DNA of 64,000 nt from Kitasatospora sp. Root107 (GCF_001424875.1 NZ_LMCT01000005.1:88776-152775), one strand, 5' to 3'. Shown: positions 26,358 to 36,236, counted from the first letter of the stretch. Notes: a model not told the origin generated them from the letters alone. Numbers and translations: made by a program.

Positions 26358-27179
26358 TCACTGGTCGCGGCGACGGACCGCCGCGACCGTGACGCCGGCC
26401 GCCAGCAGGACCCAGATCGGGTAGACCGTCCAGGCCCCGCCGACGGTGCCGGGGTAGGGGCTCGGTGCGGGCGTCCCGACCACGTCCACCAGTCGGGTCC
26501 AGGCGCGGTACGGCATGGCGTGAGCGGCGACCGCGGTCCAGTACCGGTCGGTGCTCAGGAAGATCGGCACCAGCAGCAACAGGACGGTGGAGCCGACCAC
26601 GGCGCCGGCGCCGTGCCGCACCAGCGCACCGACGGCCATCCCGGTCAGCGCCGACAGCGGTGCCAGCAGCGCGGACGCCGCCACCAGCCGCAGCGCGCCG
26701 GGACGGTCGAATGACACCCCGGCGCCGTGCTCGGCGAACACCGCCTGGGTCAGCACGAACGAGGCGGCCGCGAGCACCGCGCCGAAGACCGTGCTGACCA
26801 GCCCGACCACGACCACCTTGGCCGCCAGCACCGAGCTCCGGGCCGGGACGGCCGCGAAGGTGGCCCGGATCAGACCGGTGCCGTACTCGCCGGTGACCGC
26901 CATCGCGCCGAAGGCCCCGAGCGCGAGCATCAGCACCATCGCCCCGTTCGAGGTGAAGGCGGTCATCAACGACAGCCCCTCCCGGATGAACTCGGCCTGG
27001 TCCGCCAAGGTCCGCTCGGCCCAGTAGTGGTTCTGGTCGTAGGCGGTGCCGACGTTCAGACCGAGCACCGCCAGCGCGGCGATCAGCAGCGACCCGGCGG
27101 TCGAGCGCAGCGACCAGAGCTTGATCCACTCGGCGGCCACCAGGTCCGCGAACCGGGCGTGGGGTTCGGTGGTCGTCAT
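26358..27179 (-). CDS. ABC transporter permease, ABC-2 type
   Basis: A 273-residue protein with about six hydrophobic spans. A large extracytoplasmic loop after span one contains DQNHYWAERTL, and ends with a short basic tail. ATG 27179 overlaps the stop of the upstream ATPase (ATGA), so they form an exporter. The pair is divergent from a NarL-type two-component system, an arrangement typical of self-regulated drug or antimicrobial-peptide exporters. Substrate unknown. Confidence 0.88.
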   Translation of the reverse strand: MTTTEPHARFADLVAAEWIKLWSLRSTAGSLLIAALAVLGLNVGTAYDQNHYWAERTLADQAEFIREGLSLMTAFTSNGAMVLMLALGAFGAMAVTGEYGTGLIRATFAAVPARSSVLAAKVVVVGLVSTVFGAVLAAASFVLTQAVFAEHGAGVSFDRPGALRLVAASALLAPLSALTGMAVGALVRHGAGAVVGSTVLLLLVPIFLSTDRYWTAVAAHAMPYRAWTRLVDVVGTPAPSPYPGTVGGAWTVYPIWVLLAAGVTVAAVRRRDQ

Positions 27180-28081
27180 CGGGTCTCTCCTGCGAGGTAT
27201 TCGACGCTGTCGGCGGTGAGTTCCATGAAGGCCTGCTCCAACGAGGCGGTCCGGGGGGTCAGTTCGTGCAGCAGCAGCCGGTGCTCGAAGGCGAGCTCGC
27301 CGATCCGGGCCGCACTCGCGCCGGTCACCGAGAGCAACCCGTCATCCGTCCGCACCACGGCGCCGTGGGCGGTCAGCACGGTGGCCAACGCGGCACCGTC
27401 GGGCGTACGGACCGTCACGCTCGCGCCGCTGCGGGCCGCGAACTCCGCCAGGCTCTCGGCCGCGATCAGCTCGCCCCGGCCGACCACCACCAGATGGTCG
27501 GCCGTGTGCTCCATCTCCGTCATCAGGTGGCTGGAGACGAACACCGTGCGGCCCTCGGCGGCCAGCCGCCGGAACAGCCCGCGCACCCAGCGCACGCCTT
27601 CCGGGTCCAGCCCGTTCAGCGGCTCGTCGAACAGCAGCACCGGCGGATCACCGAGCAGCGCGGCGGCGATGCCCAGCCGCTGGCGCATCCCGAGCGAGTA
27701 CCCGCTGATCCGCCGTCCGGCCACCTCGGCCAGGCCGACCTCGCGCAGCACCTCGGCCACCCGGCCGCGCGGGATGCGGTTGCTGACGGCCAGCGCGGAC
27801 AGGTGCGCCCGCGCACTCCGCCCGCCGTGCAGGTCGCCCGCGTCCAGCAACGCGCCGACGTGCCGCAGTCCGCGCGAGCGGTCCCCGAACGGCCGGCCCT
27901 CGACCAGCGCCGAGCCACTGGTCGGTCGGTGCAGTCCGAGGATCATCCGGAGGGTGGTGCTCTTGCCCGCCCCGTTCGGGCCGAGGAACCCGGTGACACA
28001 CCCGGGCCGCACGGTGAAGGTCAGGTCGTGGACGGCCGTGGTGCTGCCGTAACGCTTCGTCAGTTCGTTCACTTCGATCAC
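27176..28081 (-). CDS. ABC transporter ATP-binding protein (exporter)
   Basis: A 301-residue ATPase. Walker A GPNGAGKST, signature YSLGMRQRLGIA, Walker B VLLFDEPLNGLDPEG and switch His in SSHLM are all present. The C-terminal extension of about 90 residues resembles DrrA/CcmA-type exporters. The start is GTG 28081 (VIEVNELTKRYG); the frame is open 18 codons further but without family similarity. It is coupled by an ATGA overlap to the permease gene. Confidence 0.92.
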   Translation of the reverse strand: MIEVNELTKRYGSTTAVHDLTFTVRPGCVTGFLGPNGAGKSTTLRMILGLHRPTSGSALVEGRPFGDRSRGLRHVGALLDAGDLHGGRSARAHLSALAVSNRIPRGRVAEVLREVGLAEVAGRRISGYSLGMRQRLGIAAALLGDPPVLLFDEPLNGLDPEGVRWVRGLFRRLAAEGRTVFVSSHLMTEMEHTADHLVVVGRGELIAAESLAEFAARSGASVTVRTPDGAALATVLTAHGAVVRTDDGLLSVTGASAARIGELAFEHRLLLHELTPRTASLEQAFMELTADSVEYLAGETR

Positions 28082-28109
28082 CCGGCCAACCCTGCCGATC
28101 CACGCCCCC

Positions 28110-28123
28110 GTCCGACATCGGAC
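28110..28123. promoter_or_regulatory. GTCCGA-CA-TCGGAC dyad between exporter and sensor kinase genes
   Basis: A perfect 6-bp inverted repeat with a 2-nt spacer lies 28 nt upstream of the ATPase start in the 133-nt divergent region. A further half-site GGTCCGATGACC lies near 28175. It is a good candidate operator for the adjacent response regulator, not proven. Confidence 0.45.
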
Positions 28124-28214
28124 CAGCGCTGTCATTCCACCGGAGCTCTGTCGACCCAGGGTGTACGACCACGGTCCGATGACCCGTCAGGTCCGGCTGG
28201 CTAGGATCGATCGC

Positions 28215-29390
28215 ATGCTGCTCCCGCTGTTCAAGCGCATATCGCCGGGTGCCTGGACGGCCCTCGCCTGGTCCGTGGGCACCGTGCTGACCTTCCTGTT
28301 CCGGATCAGGCTGCCCGGTGAGGGCAGCTCCGCCGTCATGTCCGGCGTACTGATCTACCGCTGGGACGGTCTGGCGATCCTGGCAGTGGCCGCCGCCGTC
28401 ACGGTGACCGCCGGTCACCGTCTGACGCACCGTCCGCTGGGTGCGCTGGCCGGGGTGCTCGTCGGAGCCGTGTTCGGCACCACCCCGCTCGGCGCCGGGG
28501 AGATCCCGCTGCTGCAGTTCCTCGCGGTCGACGTCGCCCTCTACTTCATCGCCGCCGCCCGGCCCCGCCGGACCTCGCTCACCGCCCTCGGGGCGGCGCT
28601 CGGCGTGCTGGCCGCTTTCCTGGCCTTCCGGCTGCTGTCCGGCTGGTCGGTCGGGGTGTCGACCGAACTGACGGTCGCCCTGACCGCCGTCGTCGCCTGG
28701 CTGGCCGGCAACTCGACCCACCAGGCCCGGTCGTACGCCGAACGGTCCAGGGCCCAGGCCACCGCCCAGGCGATCACCACCGAGCGGCTCCGGATCGCCC
28801 GCGAGCTGCACGACGTGGTCGCGCACAGCATCGGCATCATCGCGCTGCAGGCCGGTGCCGCGAAGCGGGTGATGGAGAGTCAGCCGGCCGCCGCCCGGGA
28901 GGCACTGGGCACCATCGAGTCCACCGGCCGGGAGACCCTGGCCGGACTGCGCCGGATGCTCGGTGCGCTCCGCGAGGGCGAACCGGAGCGGATCACCCCC
29001 GAACTCGGCCTGGCCGACCTCGACCGGCTCGCCGGCCGCACCACCGCGGCCGGGGTCCGGGTCGACGTGGAGTGGCTCGGCGAGCCGCACCCGCTGCCGC
29101 CGGAGATCGACGTCTCCGCCTACCGGATCGTCCAGGAGGCGATCACCAACGTGGTCCGCCACTCCGGCACCGACACCTGCCGGGTCGTCATACACCGCCG
29201 GGCCGACGAACTCGCCGTCGAGATCACCGACCGGGGCCGGGGCCACGGCCAGGGCCCCGACAGCGGCTACGGTCTGGTCGGCATGCGCGAACGCGCAGCC
29301 CTGCTGCACGGCGAGTTCTCCGCCGCGCCGCTTCCCGGCGGCGGCTTCCGGGTCGCCGCTCGCCTCCCTTTCCCGACTGGAGTCCGATGA
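28215..29390 (+). CDS. NarL/DesK-type sensor histidine kinase
   Basis: A 391-residue kinase with about five membrane spans in residues 10-170. The HisKA_3 box is RIARELHDVVAHS and the HATPase has EAITNVVRHS and GYGLVGMRER. The ATG at 28215 has AGGA nearby; an upstream in-frame start at 28161 adds 18 unconserved residues. It is coupled to its regulator by an ATGA overlap and divergent from the ABC exporter it probably controls. No large sensor domain is present, so it likely senses at the membrane. Confidence 0.9.
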   Translation: MLLPLFKRISPGAWTALAWSVGTVLTFLFRIRLPGEGSSAVMSGVLIYRWDGLAILAVAAAVTVTAGHRLTHRPLGALAGVLVGAVFGTTPLGAGEIPLLQFLAVDVALYFIAAARPRRTSLTALGAALGVLAAFLAFRLLSGWSVGVSTELTVALTAVVAWLAGNSTHQARSYAERSRAQATAQAITTERLRIARELHDVVAHSIGIIALQAGAAKRVMESQPAAAREALGTIESTGRETLAGLRRMLGALREGEPERITPELGLADLDRLAGRTTAAGVRVDVEWLGEPHPLPPEIDVSAYRIVQEAITNVVRHSGTDTCRVVIHRRADELAVEITDRGRGHGQGPDSGYGLVGMRERAALLHGEFSAAPLPGGGFRVAARLPFPTGVR

Positions 29391-30034
29391 CCGTCCGTGT
29401 CCTGCTCGCCGACGACCAGCCGCTGGTGCGCGCCGCCCTGCGGATGGTGATCACCGACGCTCCCGACCTCGAGCTGGTCGGCGAGGCCGGCACCGGCGCC
29501 GAAGCCGTCGAGCTGACCGGGGAGCTGCACCCCGACATCGTGGTGATGGACATCCGGATGCCCGGGATGGACGGCATCGAGGCCACCCGGCGGATCATGG
29601 CGGGCCCGGGCACCGCCCACGTCATCGTGCTGACCACCTTCGACGACGACGAGTACGTCTACGGCGCGCTGCGCGCCGGGGCGTCCGGGTTCCTGGTCAA
29701 GGACATGGCCCTGGAGGAGATCCTGGCCGCCGTCCGGGTGGTCGCCGACGGGGACGCACTGATCGCCCCGAGCGTGACCCGCCGGCTGATCACCGAGTTC
29801 GCCGACCGGCCGGCCGCCCCCGTCCGACGGCCCGTCAGCGGGATCACCGACCGGGAGCGCGAGGTGCTCACCCTGGTCGGCAGCGGCCTGTCGAACACCG
29901 AGATCGGCGAGCGGCTGGGCATCAGCATGGCCACCACCAAGACCTACATGACCCGCCTGCTCACCAAGCTCGACGCCCGGGACCGGGTCCAGCTGGTGAT
30001 CATCGCGTACCGGGCCGGTCTGGTGACGGTCTGA
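29387..30034 (+). CDS. NarL/LuxR-family response regulator
   Basis: A 215-residue regulator. The receiver has ADDQPLVR, the phosphorylated Asp in IVVMDIRMPGMDG, and FLVKDM. The LuxR-type HTH is in the last 65 residues (DREREVLTLVGSGLSNTEI, then TKTYMTRLLTKL). ATG 29387 overlaps the kinase stop. The gene converges with rny, leaving 7 nt between stops. Confidence 0.93.
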   Translation: MTVRVLLADDQPLVRAALRMVITDAPDLELVGEAGTGAEAVELTGELHPDIVVMDIRMPGMDGIEATRRIMAGPGTAHVIVLTTFDDDEYVYGALRAGASGFLVKDMALEEILAAVRVVADGDALIAPSVTRRLITEFADRPAAPVRRPVSGITDREREVLTLVGSGLSNTEIGERLGISMATTKTYMTRLLTKLDARDRVQLVIIAYRAGLVTV

Positions 30035-30041
30035 ACCAGGT

Positions 30042-31367
30042 CTACCGGGCGAACTCCACCGCGCGGCTCTCCCGGACCACGGTGATCCGTATCCGGCCCG
30101 GGAAGGTGAGCTCCTCGGCGACCCGCTTGGCCACCTCGCGGGCGATCACCTGGGCGCCGAGGTCGTCGACCAACTCGGGCTGGACCATCACCCGGACCTC
30201 GCGGCCGGCCTGCATCGCGTACACCTTGGCGACGCCGTCGAACTCCCGGGCGATCTCCTCCAGCCGCTCCAGCCGCCGGACGTGGGCCTCCACCGACTCC
30301 TTCCGCGCGCCGGGCCGCCCGCCCGAGCAGGCGTCGGCGGCCTGGGTCAGCACCGCCTCCACGGTCTGCGGCTCCACCTCGCCGTGGTGCGCCTCGATCG
30401 CGTGCACCACCTCGGCCGACTCGCCCCAGCGCCTGGCGAACTCGGCCCCGACCGCCGCATGACTGCCCGTCACCTCGTGGCTCAGCGCCTTGCCCACGTC
30501 GTGCAGCAGAGCGGCCCGCCGCACCAGCGTCGCGTCCGCGCCCAACTCGGCCGCCATCAGCCCGCCCAGGTTGGCGCTCTCCACCAGGTGCCCGAGCACG
30601 TTCTGCCCGTACGAGGTCCGGTACCGCAGCCGCCCCAGCATCCGGACCAGCTCCGGCTCCATCTCGCCGACCCGGGCCGCCAGCAGCGCGTCCTCGCCCG
30701 CCCGGGTACAGAGCCGCTCGATCTCCCGCAGGCTGCGGGCGTGCACCGTCTCGATCCTGGCCGGCTGGATCCGGCCGTCCGAGACCAGCACCTCCAGGGT
30801 GAGCCTGGCCGCCTCCCTGCGCACCGGGTCGAAGCAGGACAGCTGCACCACGCCGGGGGTCTCGTCCACCACCAGGTTGACGCCGGTGACGGCCTCGAAG
30901 GCGCGGATGTTCCGCCCCTCCTTGCCGATGATCCGGCCCTTCAACTCCTCGCCCGGCAGCCGGAAGACCGAGACCGCGGTCTCCGCCGTCTGCTCACTGG
31001 CCAGCCGCTGCACCGCCCCGGCGACGATCTCCCTGGCCCGGGCCTCGCCGTCCTCGTGGGCCCGCCGCTCGATCTCCCGGACGGTGACCACCGCCGCCCG
31101 GCGGGCCTCGGTCTCGGCCGCCTGCAGCACCTCGGCCCTGGCCTGACCGGCCGTCAGACCGGCCAGCCGCTCCAACTCCCGGCGCCGCTCGGCCTCCAGC
31201 TCGGCGACGGCCGCCTCACGCCGCTCCAGCTCCGCCCGCCGCCGGCCCACCTCGGCCTCGACGAACTCCACCGCGCCGACCGTCCGTCGCTCGGTGGCCC
31301 GCACCCAGCGGAACACCGCCCAGCCCAGCAGCAGCAACGCCCCGACGCACCCCATCGCGATCCACAT
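30042..31367 (-). CDS. rny: Ribonuclease Y
   Basis: A 441-residue membrane endoribonuclease. Order: N-terminal span (about 2-18), charged coiled coil rich in E and R (about 25-105), KH domain with GRIIGKEGRNIRAFE, and HD phosphodiesterase domain with LLHDVGKA and EAHHGE. It starts mRNA decay from the membrane. ATG 31367 (MWIAMGCV) is preferred because GGAG lies nine bases upstream and the span then begins at once; a GTG nine codons earlier is possible. It is shorter than the roughly 510-520 residues of Firmicute homologues, mainly in the coiled coil. Located just downstream of recX. Confidence 0.92.
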   Translation of the reverse strand: MWIAMGCVGALLLLGWAVFRWVRATERRTVGAVEFVEAEVGRRRAELERREAAVAELEAERRRELERLAGLTAGQARAEVLQAAETEARRAAVVTVREIERRAHEDGEARAREIVAGAVQRLASEQTAETAVSVFRLPGEELKGRIIGKEGRNIRAFEAVTGVNLVVDETPGVVQLSCFDPVRREAARLTLEVLVSDGRIQPARIETVHARSLREIERLCTRAGEDALLAARVGEMEPELVRMLGRLRYRTSYGQNVLGHLVESANLGGLMAAELGADATLVRRAALLHDVGKALSHEVTGSHAAVGAEFARRWGESAEVVHAIEAHHGEVEPQTVEAVLTQAADACSGGRPGARKESVEAHVRRLERLEEIAREFDGVAKVYAMQAGREVRVMVQPELVDDLGAQVIAREVAKRVAEELTFPGRIRITVVRESRAVEFAR

Positions 31368-31475
31368 CGGGCACCGCTCCGTCCTGCTCAGCACATATTT
31401 CTGTGAGGCTAAGCGCGGGTCACGAAACGGTCAAGATGCGTCGATGATCCATCACATCCGGGGCCTGAAAGTCCA

Positions 31476-32162
31476 TCAGTCCTGCTCCGCCAGCACCTCC
31501 TTCACCACCCGGAACGCCAGACCCCCGGAGTAACCCCGCCGGGCCAGCATGCCGACCAGCCGCCGCGTCCTGACCTGCGGGTCGAGATCCCGCACCGTCC
31601 GCAGCTTCCGGCGGACCAGCTCGCGCGCGGCCTCCTCCTCGTCCTCGCTGTCGACCTGCTCCAACGCGCGCTCGACCAGCTCCCCGGTCACCCCGCGCTG
31701 CCGCAGCTCCTGGGCCAGCGCCCGGCGCCCGAGACCGCGGACGGCGTGCCGGGACTCGACCCAGGCCGCCGCGAACGCCCCGTCGTCGATCAGCCCGACC
31801 TCCTCGTAGCGGTCCAGCACCTCGGCCGCCACCTCGTCGGGGATCTCCTTCTTGCGCAGCGCGTCGGCCAGCTGCTTGCGGGTCTTGGCCGTGCCGGTGA
31901 GCAGCCGCAGGCAAATGTCCCTGGCCTGGGCCGCAGGGTCGGTGGGGGTGGCGGCCGGGCGGCGCTCCCGCTTCGGCTGCCGCTCCCGCTTCGACCTGGA
32001 CGGCTCGGACGGCTCGGGGGGCTGCTCCGCCGGCAGCGGCGCCAGCTCCGTCCGGCGCCGCCGTCGGCCGGCGGTCAGCTCGGAGGCCCGCAGCAGCTCC
32101 GGAAACACCTCGGCGCCGGGTTCACCCGAACCCGGCACCTCGATGTCACGCTCGTGCTTCAC
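31476..32162 (-). CDS. recX: Regulatory protein RecX
   Basis: A 228-residue RecX that limits RecA filament activity by direct binding. The first 85 residues are a charged, low-complexity extension. The three-repeat RecX fold follows (ARDICLRLLTGTAKT, VGLIDDGAFAAAWVES, RRLVGMLARRGYSGG). The GTG start at 32162 lies 7 nt after the recA stop, so it is co-transcribed by read-through from recA. Confidence 0.93.
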   Translation of the reverse strand: MKHERDIEVPGSGEPGAEVFPELLRASELTAGRRRRRTELAPLPAEQPPEPSEPSRSKRERQPKRERRPAATPTDPAAQARDICLRLLTGTAKTRKQLADALRKKEIPDEVAAEVLDRYEEVGLIDDGAFAAAWVESRHAVRGLGRRALAQELRQRGVTGELVERALEQVDSEDEEEAARELVRRKLRTVRDLDPQVRTRRLVGMLARRGYSGGLAFRVVKEVLAEQD

Positions 32163-32169
32163 CGTCGGA

Positions 32170-33288
32170 TCAGCTCTTCGCCGCCGCCGTCTTCTTCGCG
32201 GCCGCGGTCTTGGCGGCCGGCTTGGCCTCCCCCTCGACGGGGCCCGCGACGGTGCCCGCGGCGGCCTCGGCCGGGGCCTCCTCCTCCGCCACCTTCGGGC
32301 CGATGCCGAGCTTCCGCTTGATCTTCAGCTCGATCTCCTCGGCCAGCTGCGGGTTGTCCCGGAGGAAGTTCCGCGCGTTCTCCTTGCCCTGGCCGAGCTG
32401 GTCGCCCTCGTACGTGTACCAGGCGCCGGCCTTGCGGACGAAGCCGTGCTCGACACCCATGTCGATCAGGCCGCCCTCCCAGCTGATGCCGTGGCCGTAG
32501 AGGATGTCGAACTCGGCCTGCTTGAACGGCGCGGCGACCTTGTTCTTGACGACCTTGACGCGGGTGCGGTTGCCGACCGCCTCGGTGCCGTCCTTCAGGG
32601 TCTCGATCCGGCGGATGTCCAGCCGGACGGAGGCGTAGAACTTCAGCGCACGGCCACCGGTGGTGGTCTCCGGCGAGCCGAACATCACACCGATCTTCTC
32701 GCGGAGCTGGTTGATGAAGATCGCGGTGGTGTTCGACTGGTTCAGCGCACCGGCGATCTTCCGCAGGGCCTGGCTCATCAGGCGGGCCTGCAGACCGACG
32801 TGCGAGTCACCCATCTCACCCTCGATCTCGGCCCGCGGCACGAGCGCCGCGACCGAGTCGATGATGATCAGGTCGACCGCGCCGGAGCGGATCAGCATGT
32901 CGGTGATCTCGAGGGCCTGCTCGCCGGTGTCCGGCTGGCTGACCAGCAGGGCGTCGGTGTCCACGCCGAGCTTCTTGGCGTACTCCGGGTCGAGGGCGTG
33001 CTCGGCGTCCACGAACGCCACCGTGCCGCCGAGCTTCTGGGCGCTGGCCGCCGCGTGCAGCGTCAGCGTGGTCTTGCCGGAGGATTCCGGGCCGTAGATC
33101 TCGATCACCCGGCCACGCGGCAGCCCGCCGACGCCGAGCGCGACGTCCAGCGCGGTGGACCCGGTCGGGATCACCTCGATCGGCTCGTTGGCCTTCTCGC
33201 CGAGGCGCATCACCGAGCCCTTGCCGAACTGCCGCTCAATCTGGGCGAGTGCGGTCTCAAGGGCCTTCTCGCGGTCCGTACCTGCCAT
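32170..33288 (-). CDS. recA: Recombinase RecA
   Basis: A 372-residue RecA for homologous recombination and SOS signalling. Walker [10 protein letters not shown], Walker [12 protein letters not shown], loop L1 ([12 protein letters not shown]), loop L2 ([18 protein letters not shown]) and the interaction segment INQLREKIG are all present. The C-terminal tail is alanine/lysine-rich ([11 protein letters not shown]) rather than acidic, as in streptomycetes. ATG 33288 gives the usual [10 protein letters not shown] opening. A LexA box lies in its promoter region, and recX follows directly. Confidence 0.98.
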   Translation of the reverse strand: MAGTDREKALETALAQIERQFGKGSVMRLGEKANEPIEVIPTGSTALDVALGVGGLPRGRVIEIYGPESSGKTTLTLHAAASAQKLGGTVAFVDAEHALDPEYAKKLGVDTDALLVSQPDTGEQALEITDMLIRSGAVDLIIIDSVAALVPRAEIEGEMGDSHVGLQARLMSQALRKIAGALNQSNTTAIFINQLREKIGVMFGSPETTTGGRALKFYASVRLDIRRIETLKDGTEAVGNRTRVKVVKNKVAAPFKQAEFDILYGHGISWEGGLIDMGVEHGFVRKAGAWYTYEGDQLGQGKENARNFLRDNPQLAEEIELKIKRKLGIGPKVAEEEAPAEAAAGTVAGPVEGEAKPAAKTAAAKKTAAAKS

Positions 33289-33399
33289 GGGTTCCACCCT
33301 CGGGTTCTGTCCTGTGCGCTTCATCGTTCTCGACGCTAGCGCGTCCCACTGACAATCCACCCCGAATGGGTCGTGCCTGTGGAAAACTCGCCGCAAGCC

Positions 33400-33432
33400 A
33401 GTATAGGGAACATCAGTTCGATTCGTGTCAAC
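33400..33432 (-). promoter_or_regulatory. recA promoter with LexA (SOS) box
   Basis: GAAC-ATCA-GTTC at 33408-33419 is a perfect Gram-positive/actinobacterial LexA operator. On the minus strand TTGACA (33427-33432) lies upstream of it and TATACT (33400-33405) downstream, 21 nt apart, so the box is between candidate -35 and -10 hexamers. The spacing is longer than ideal, so one hexamer may be off. It lies about 120 nt before the recA start. Confidence 0.8.
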
Positions 33433-33469
33433 CGACCGACCCACACACCCTCGGCCGGGGTGATATCCG

Positions 33470-34759
33470 TCAGCTGTCGCCCTTGTCGTCGCTGTCGCGC
33501 CGGTCATCCCGGTCGTGCCGGTCCGCCGAGGAGCCGCGCACCATCTGCCGCAGTCGCCGGGCCGCCTGCCGTCGGCGCTCCCGCCGTCCCTTGCGGTCCG
33601 CGCCCCGGTCGATCCGGGGGTCGGTGGCCACCTCGTACCGCCGTACGTACGTCCCCACGAAACCCTGCAGGGTGGCCGCCACCGGGATCGCGATCAGCGC
33701 GCCGACCGCACCGAGCAGCGCCGCGCCCGCGATCACCGAACCGAAGGCCACCGCGGGGTGCACGTCCACCGTCCGGGCGGTGATCCTCGGGTGCAGCAGG
33801 TAGTTCTCGATCTGCTGGTAGACGATCACGAAGCTCAGCACCCAGAACGCGTCCACCGGCTCCACGGTCAGTGCCACCAGGATCGGCAGCGCGCCCGCCA
33901 GGTACGTCCCGATGGTCGGCACGAACTGCGACATGACGCCGACCCAGACCGCCAGCGCCGCCGCGTACGGCAGGCCGATCACGGTGAACATGATCCAGTG
34001 CGCGAGGGTCGAAGCGATCGCCAGCAGCGCCCGCGAGTAGAGGTACCCGCCGGTCTTGGCCAGCGCGATCTCCCAGGCCCGGAGCACCTCGGCCTGCTTG
34101 GCCGGCGGCAGCAGCGAGCAGACGGTGCGCCGCACCCGGGGCCCGTCGGCGGTGAAGTAGAAGGTGAACAGGCCGACCGTGAAGGCCTGGAACAGCCCGC
34201 CGATCAGGGTGCTGGAGACGCCCCAGACGTTGTCGGCGGCCTGTTGTGCGTACTTCTCGATGTTGCCGGAGTCCTTGAGCAACTTCTCCTGAAGTTGGTC
34301 CAGCGAGACGTTCTGATGGAACGTCCGGTTGAACCAGCCGAGCAGGTTCTCCACCAGGTGCGGCAGGTCACCGGCGATCTTCGCGACCTGGTCGACCAGC
34401 AGGGTGCCGAGTGCAGTGAGGAACCCGGCGATGGCGACCGCGAGACCGATGAAGACCAGGAAGGTCCCGAGCCCCCGGCGCACCCCGCGCGCCGCCATCC
34501 GGTCCACGGCCGGTTCCATCGCCAGCGACAGGAAGAACGCCACCAGCAGCATCACCAGCAGGTCGATCAACTGCCGGAACGCCCAGTCCACCAGCTGGAA
34601 CGCCCCGACCAGCAGCAGCGCCAGCACCATCGCCCGGGGCAGCCACTTCGGCATCCCCTGCCCCCACAGCGAGTCACCTCTGGCCGCCATCTCGGCGGTC
34701 GGGGCGGTCTGCGCGTCGGACGGGTGTTCGGGATTCTGGGGATCAGAGCTACTGGCCAC
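33470..34759 (-). CDS. AI-2E family membrane transporter (UPF0118/PerM type)
   Basis: A 429-residue permease with about eight hydrophobic segments, typical of the AI-2E exporter/PerM family. Spans are recognisable near 35-75, 85-110, 170-195 and, after the soluble loop, through [13 protein letters not shown] and the last 90 residues before a very basic, Arg/Asp-rich cytoplasmic tail. The start is taken as GTG 34759 (VASSSDPQ); a TTG six codons upstream is less likely. Substrate is unknown in actinomycetes. It lies between DUF3046 and recA on the same strand. Confidence 0.88.
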   Translation of the reverse strand: MASSSDPQNPEHPSDAQTAPTAEMAARGDSLWGQGMPKWLPRAMVLALLLVGAFQLVDWAFRQLIDLLVMLLVAFFLSLAMEPAVDRMAARGVRRGLGTFLVFIGLAVAIAGFLTALGTLLVDQVAKIAGDLPHLVENLLGWFNRTFHQNVSLDQLQEKLLKDSGNIEKYAQQAADNVWGVSSTLIGGLFQAFTVGLFTFYFTADGPRVRRTVCSLLPPAKQAEVLRAWEIALAKTGGYLYSRALLAIASTLAHWIMFTVIGLPYAAALAVWVGVMSQFVPTIGTYLAGALPILVALTVEPVDAFWVLSFVIVYQQIENYLLHPRITARTVDVHPAVAFGSVIAGAALLGAVGALIAIPVAATLQGFVGTYVRRYEVATDPRIDRGADRKGRRERRRQAARRLRQMVRGSSADRHDRDDRRDSDDKGDS

Positions 34760-34780
34760 CCGCCCAGTCTTACCCAAAGC

Positions 34781-34975
34781 TCAGCGCAGCAGCGCCGACA
34801 CCCCCTGGGTCAGGCACACCACCCGCCAGACCTCCTTCGCCTCCCAACCGGCCTCCAGCGCCTGACGGACCGTCCGCCCGCCCAGCTCGGCCATCAGGTG
34901 GTCGGCGGCGAACGACTCCGCGTACGCCTCGCCGAAGTGCTCGTACATCCGTCGCCAGAACTCCGTCAGCCTCAT
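34781..34975 (-). CDS. DUF3046 family protein
   Basis: A 64-residue protein starting MRLTEFWRRMYEHFG, with HLMAELGGRTVRQALEAG and VWRVVC, the complete DUF3046 pattern. This small actinobacterial family is regularly encoded beside recA; its function is unknown. A stop-to-start gap of about 21 nt separates it from the permease gene, so they may be co-transcribed. Confidence 0.9.
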   Translation of the reverse strand: MRLTEFWRRMYEHFGEAYAESFAADHLMAELGGRTVRQALEAGWEAKEVWRVVCLTQGVSALLR

Positions 34976-35011
34976 GCCTCCAAGTATCCCGAACCGGCGG
35001 TCGGCCCGGCC

Positions 35012-36205
35012 TCAGGGCCGAAGCTCACGCAGGGTGTACGCGGTGAGCAGCAGCGCGAGGCCGTGCGCCGTGCCGACCTCCGCCCCGGTCAGCTCGCCGA
35101 TCCTGGCCAGCCGGTTGTCGACGGTGTTCGGGTGCAGCCCGAGCACCCGGGCGGTCCGCCGCCGGTCCTGCCGCTCGGCCAGGTGGGCCCGCAGGGTGGC
35201 CAGCAGCTCGGGCCGCTCGTAGACCGGGTCGAGCAGTGCGGCCAGCCCGGCGCTGCTCTCGTCCGGCCGGGACAGGTGGTACTCCAGCTGAACGTCCGCC
35301 AGCCGGTGCAGGCCCGGCGGCCGGCCCAGCGCCCCGGCCAGCCGCAGCACCTCGGCCGCGGTCCGGGCCGCCGCCGCGATCCCGGCCCCGCTGTCGGCGG
35401 GCAGCACCGCCACCCGCACCGGAGCGCCGGCCGCGCGGTCCAGACGCTCGGTCAGCTCGCCCGGCAGCTCCGGCAGTTCACCGTTCTCGTCCCGGGGCAG
35501 CACCAGCACGCCGCCGTCCGCCTCCAGCCAGACCAGCGGGTCCGGGCCGAACAGCCGCTCCACCGCCGTGCCCAGCCGCCTGGCCAGCCGCCGCCCGGCC
35601 ACCGGCTCCGGCGCCCCGCCCGGCAGCTCGGCCCGCAGCCGCAGCACCAGACCGCCGCCGCTCACCCCGAGCTGCTGGTACCTGGCCGGAGTCAGCGGGA
35701 AGCCCTCGACCAGGGCCCGGACCAGCGTCCGGCGCTCCTCCCTGGCCTCCGAGTCCAGCGCCGCCCGCTCCTCCAGATAGCTCTCCGCCACCGCCGGGAC
35801 GATCCTGGCCTGCCCGAGCAGCAGCCAGCCGGCCAGCTCGTTCAGCGCCGCCTCCTCCCCCGGCTCGGCACTCTCGCAGAGCGCCTGCCAGAGCACGTGC
35901 TGCCCGAGCAGATGCGTCCCCAGCAGCAGGTGCAACGGCACCCCCTCCTCGGCCCGCTGCGCCGCCCGCTCCCGGAAGTACCGGTACTCGAGATCCCCCT
36001 CCTCGGCCCGGCCCTCGACCCGCCGCAGAAACAGCCGGACGGCATGCCGGGCCGTGGCCGCCATCTCGACGTCCTTGACCTCCCCCGGCAACTCCTCGTA
36101 CCTCGGCAACCGCTCGAACGCCTGCTGCGTCATCCGCCGGGCCAACTCGTTGATCCGACCCTCACACCGCGCAGCAACGGCCAACGCCGCAGCCGACAAC
36201 TCCAC
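35012..36205 (-). CDS. PucR/CdaR-type transcriptional regulator
   Basis: A 397-residue regulator. The N-terminal half is helical and of unknown ligand. A GGDEF-like degenerate middle domain (about 170-290) follows. The C-terminal HTH_30 reads LRAHLAERQDRRRTA then LGLHPNTVDNRLARI, diagnostic of PucR/CdaR. The start is taken as GTG 36205, which has GAGGAGGAG directly upstream. An ATG at 36241 would put the N-terminus in the flank of repeat copy E. Nothing around indicates its target. Confidence 0.87.
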   Translation of the reverse strand: MELSAAALAVAARCEGRINELARRMTQQAFERLPRYEELPGEVKDVEMAATARHAVRLFLRRVEGRAEEGDLEYRYFRERAAQRAEEGVPLHLLLGTHLLGQHVLWQALCESAEPGEEAALNELAGWLLLGQARIVPAVAESYLEERAALDSEAREERRTLVRALVEGFPLTPARYQQLGVSGGGLVLRLRAELPGGAPEPVAGRRLARRLGTAVERLFGPDPLVWLEADGGVLVLPRDENGELPELPGELTERLDRAAGAPVRVAVLPADSGAGIAAAARTAAEVLRLAGALGRPPGLHRLADVQLEYHLSRPDESSAGLAALLDPVYERPELLATLRAHLAERQDRRRTARVLGLHPNTVDNRLARIGELTGAEVGTAHGLALLLTAYTLRELRP

Positions 36206-36236
36206 CCGCTCCTCCTCACCTTTTGGCACGTGTTCA

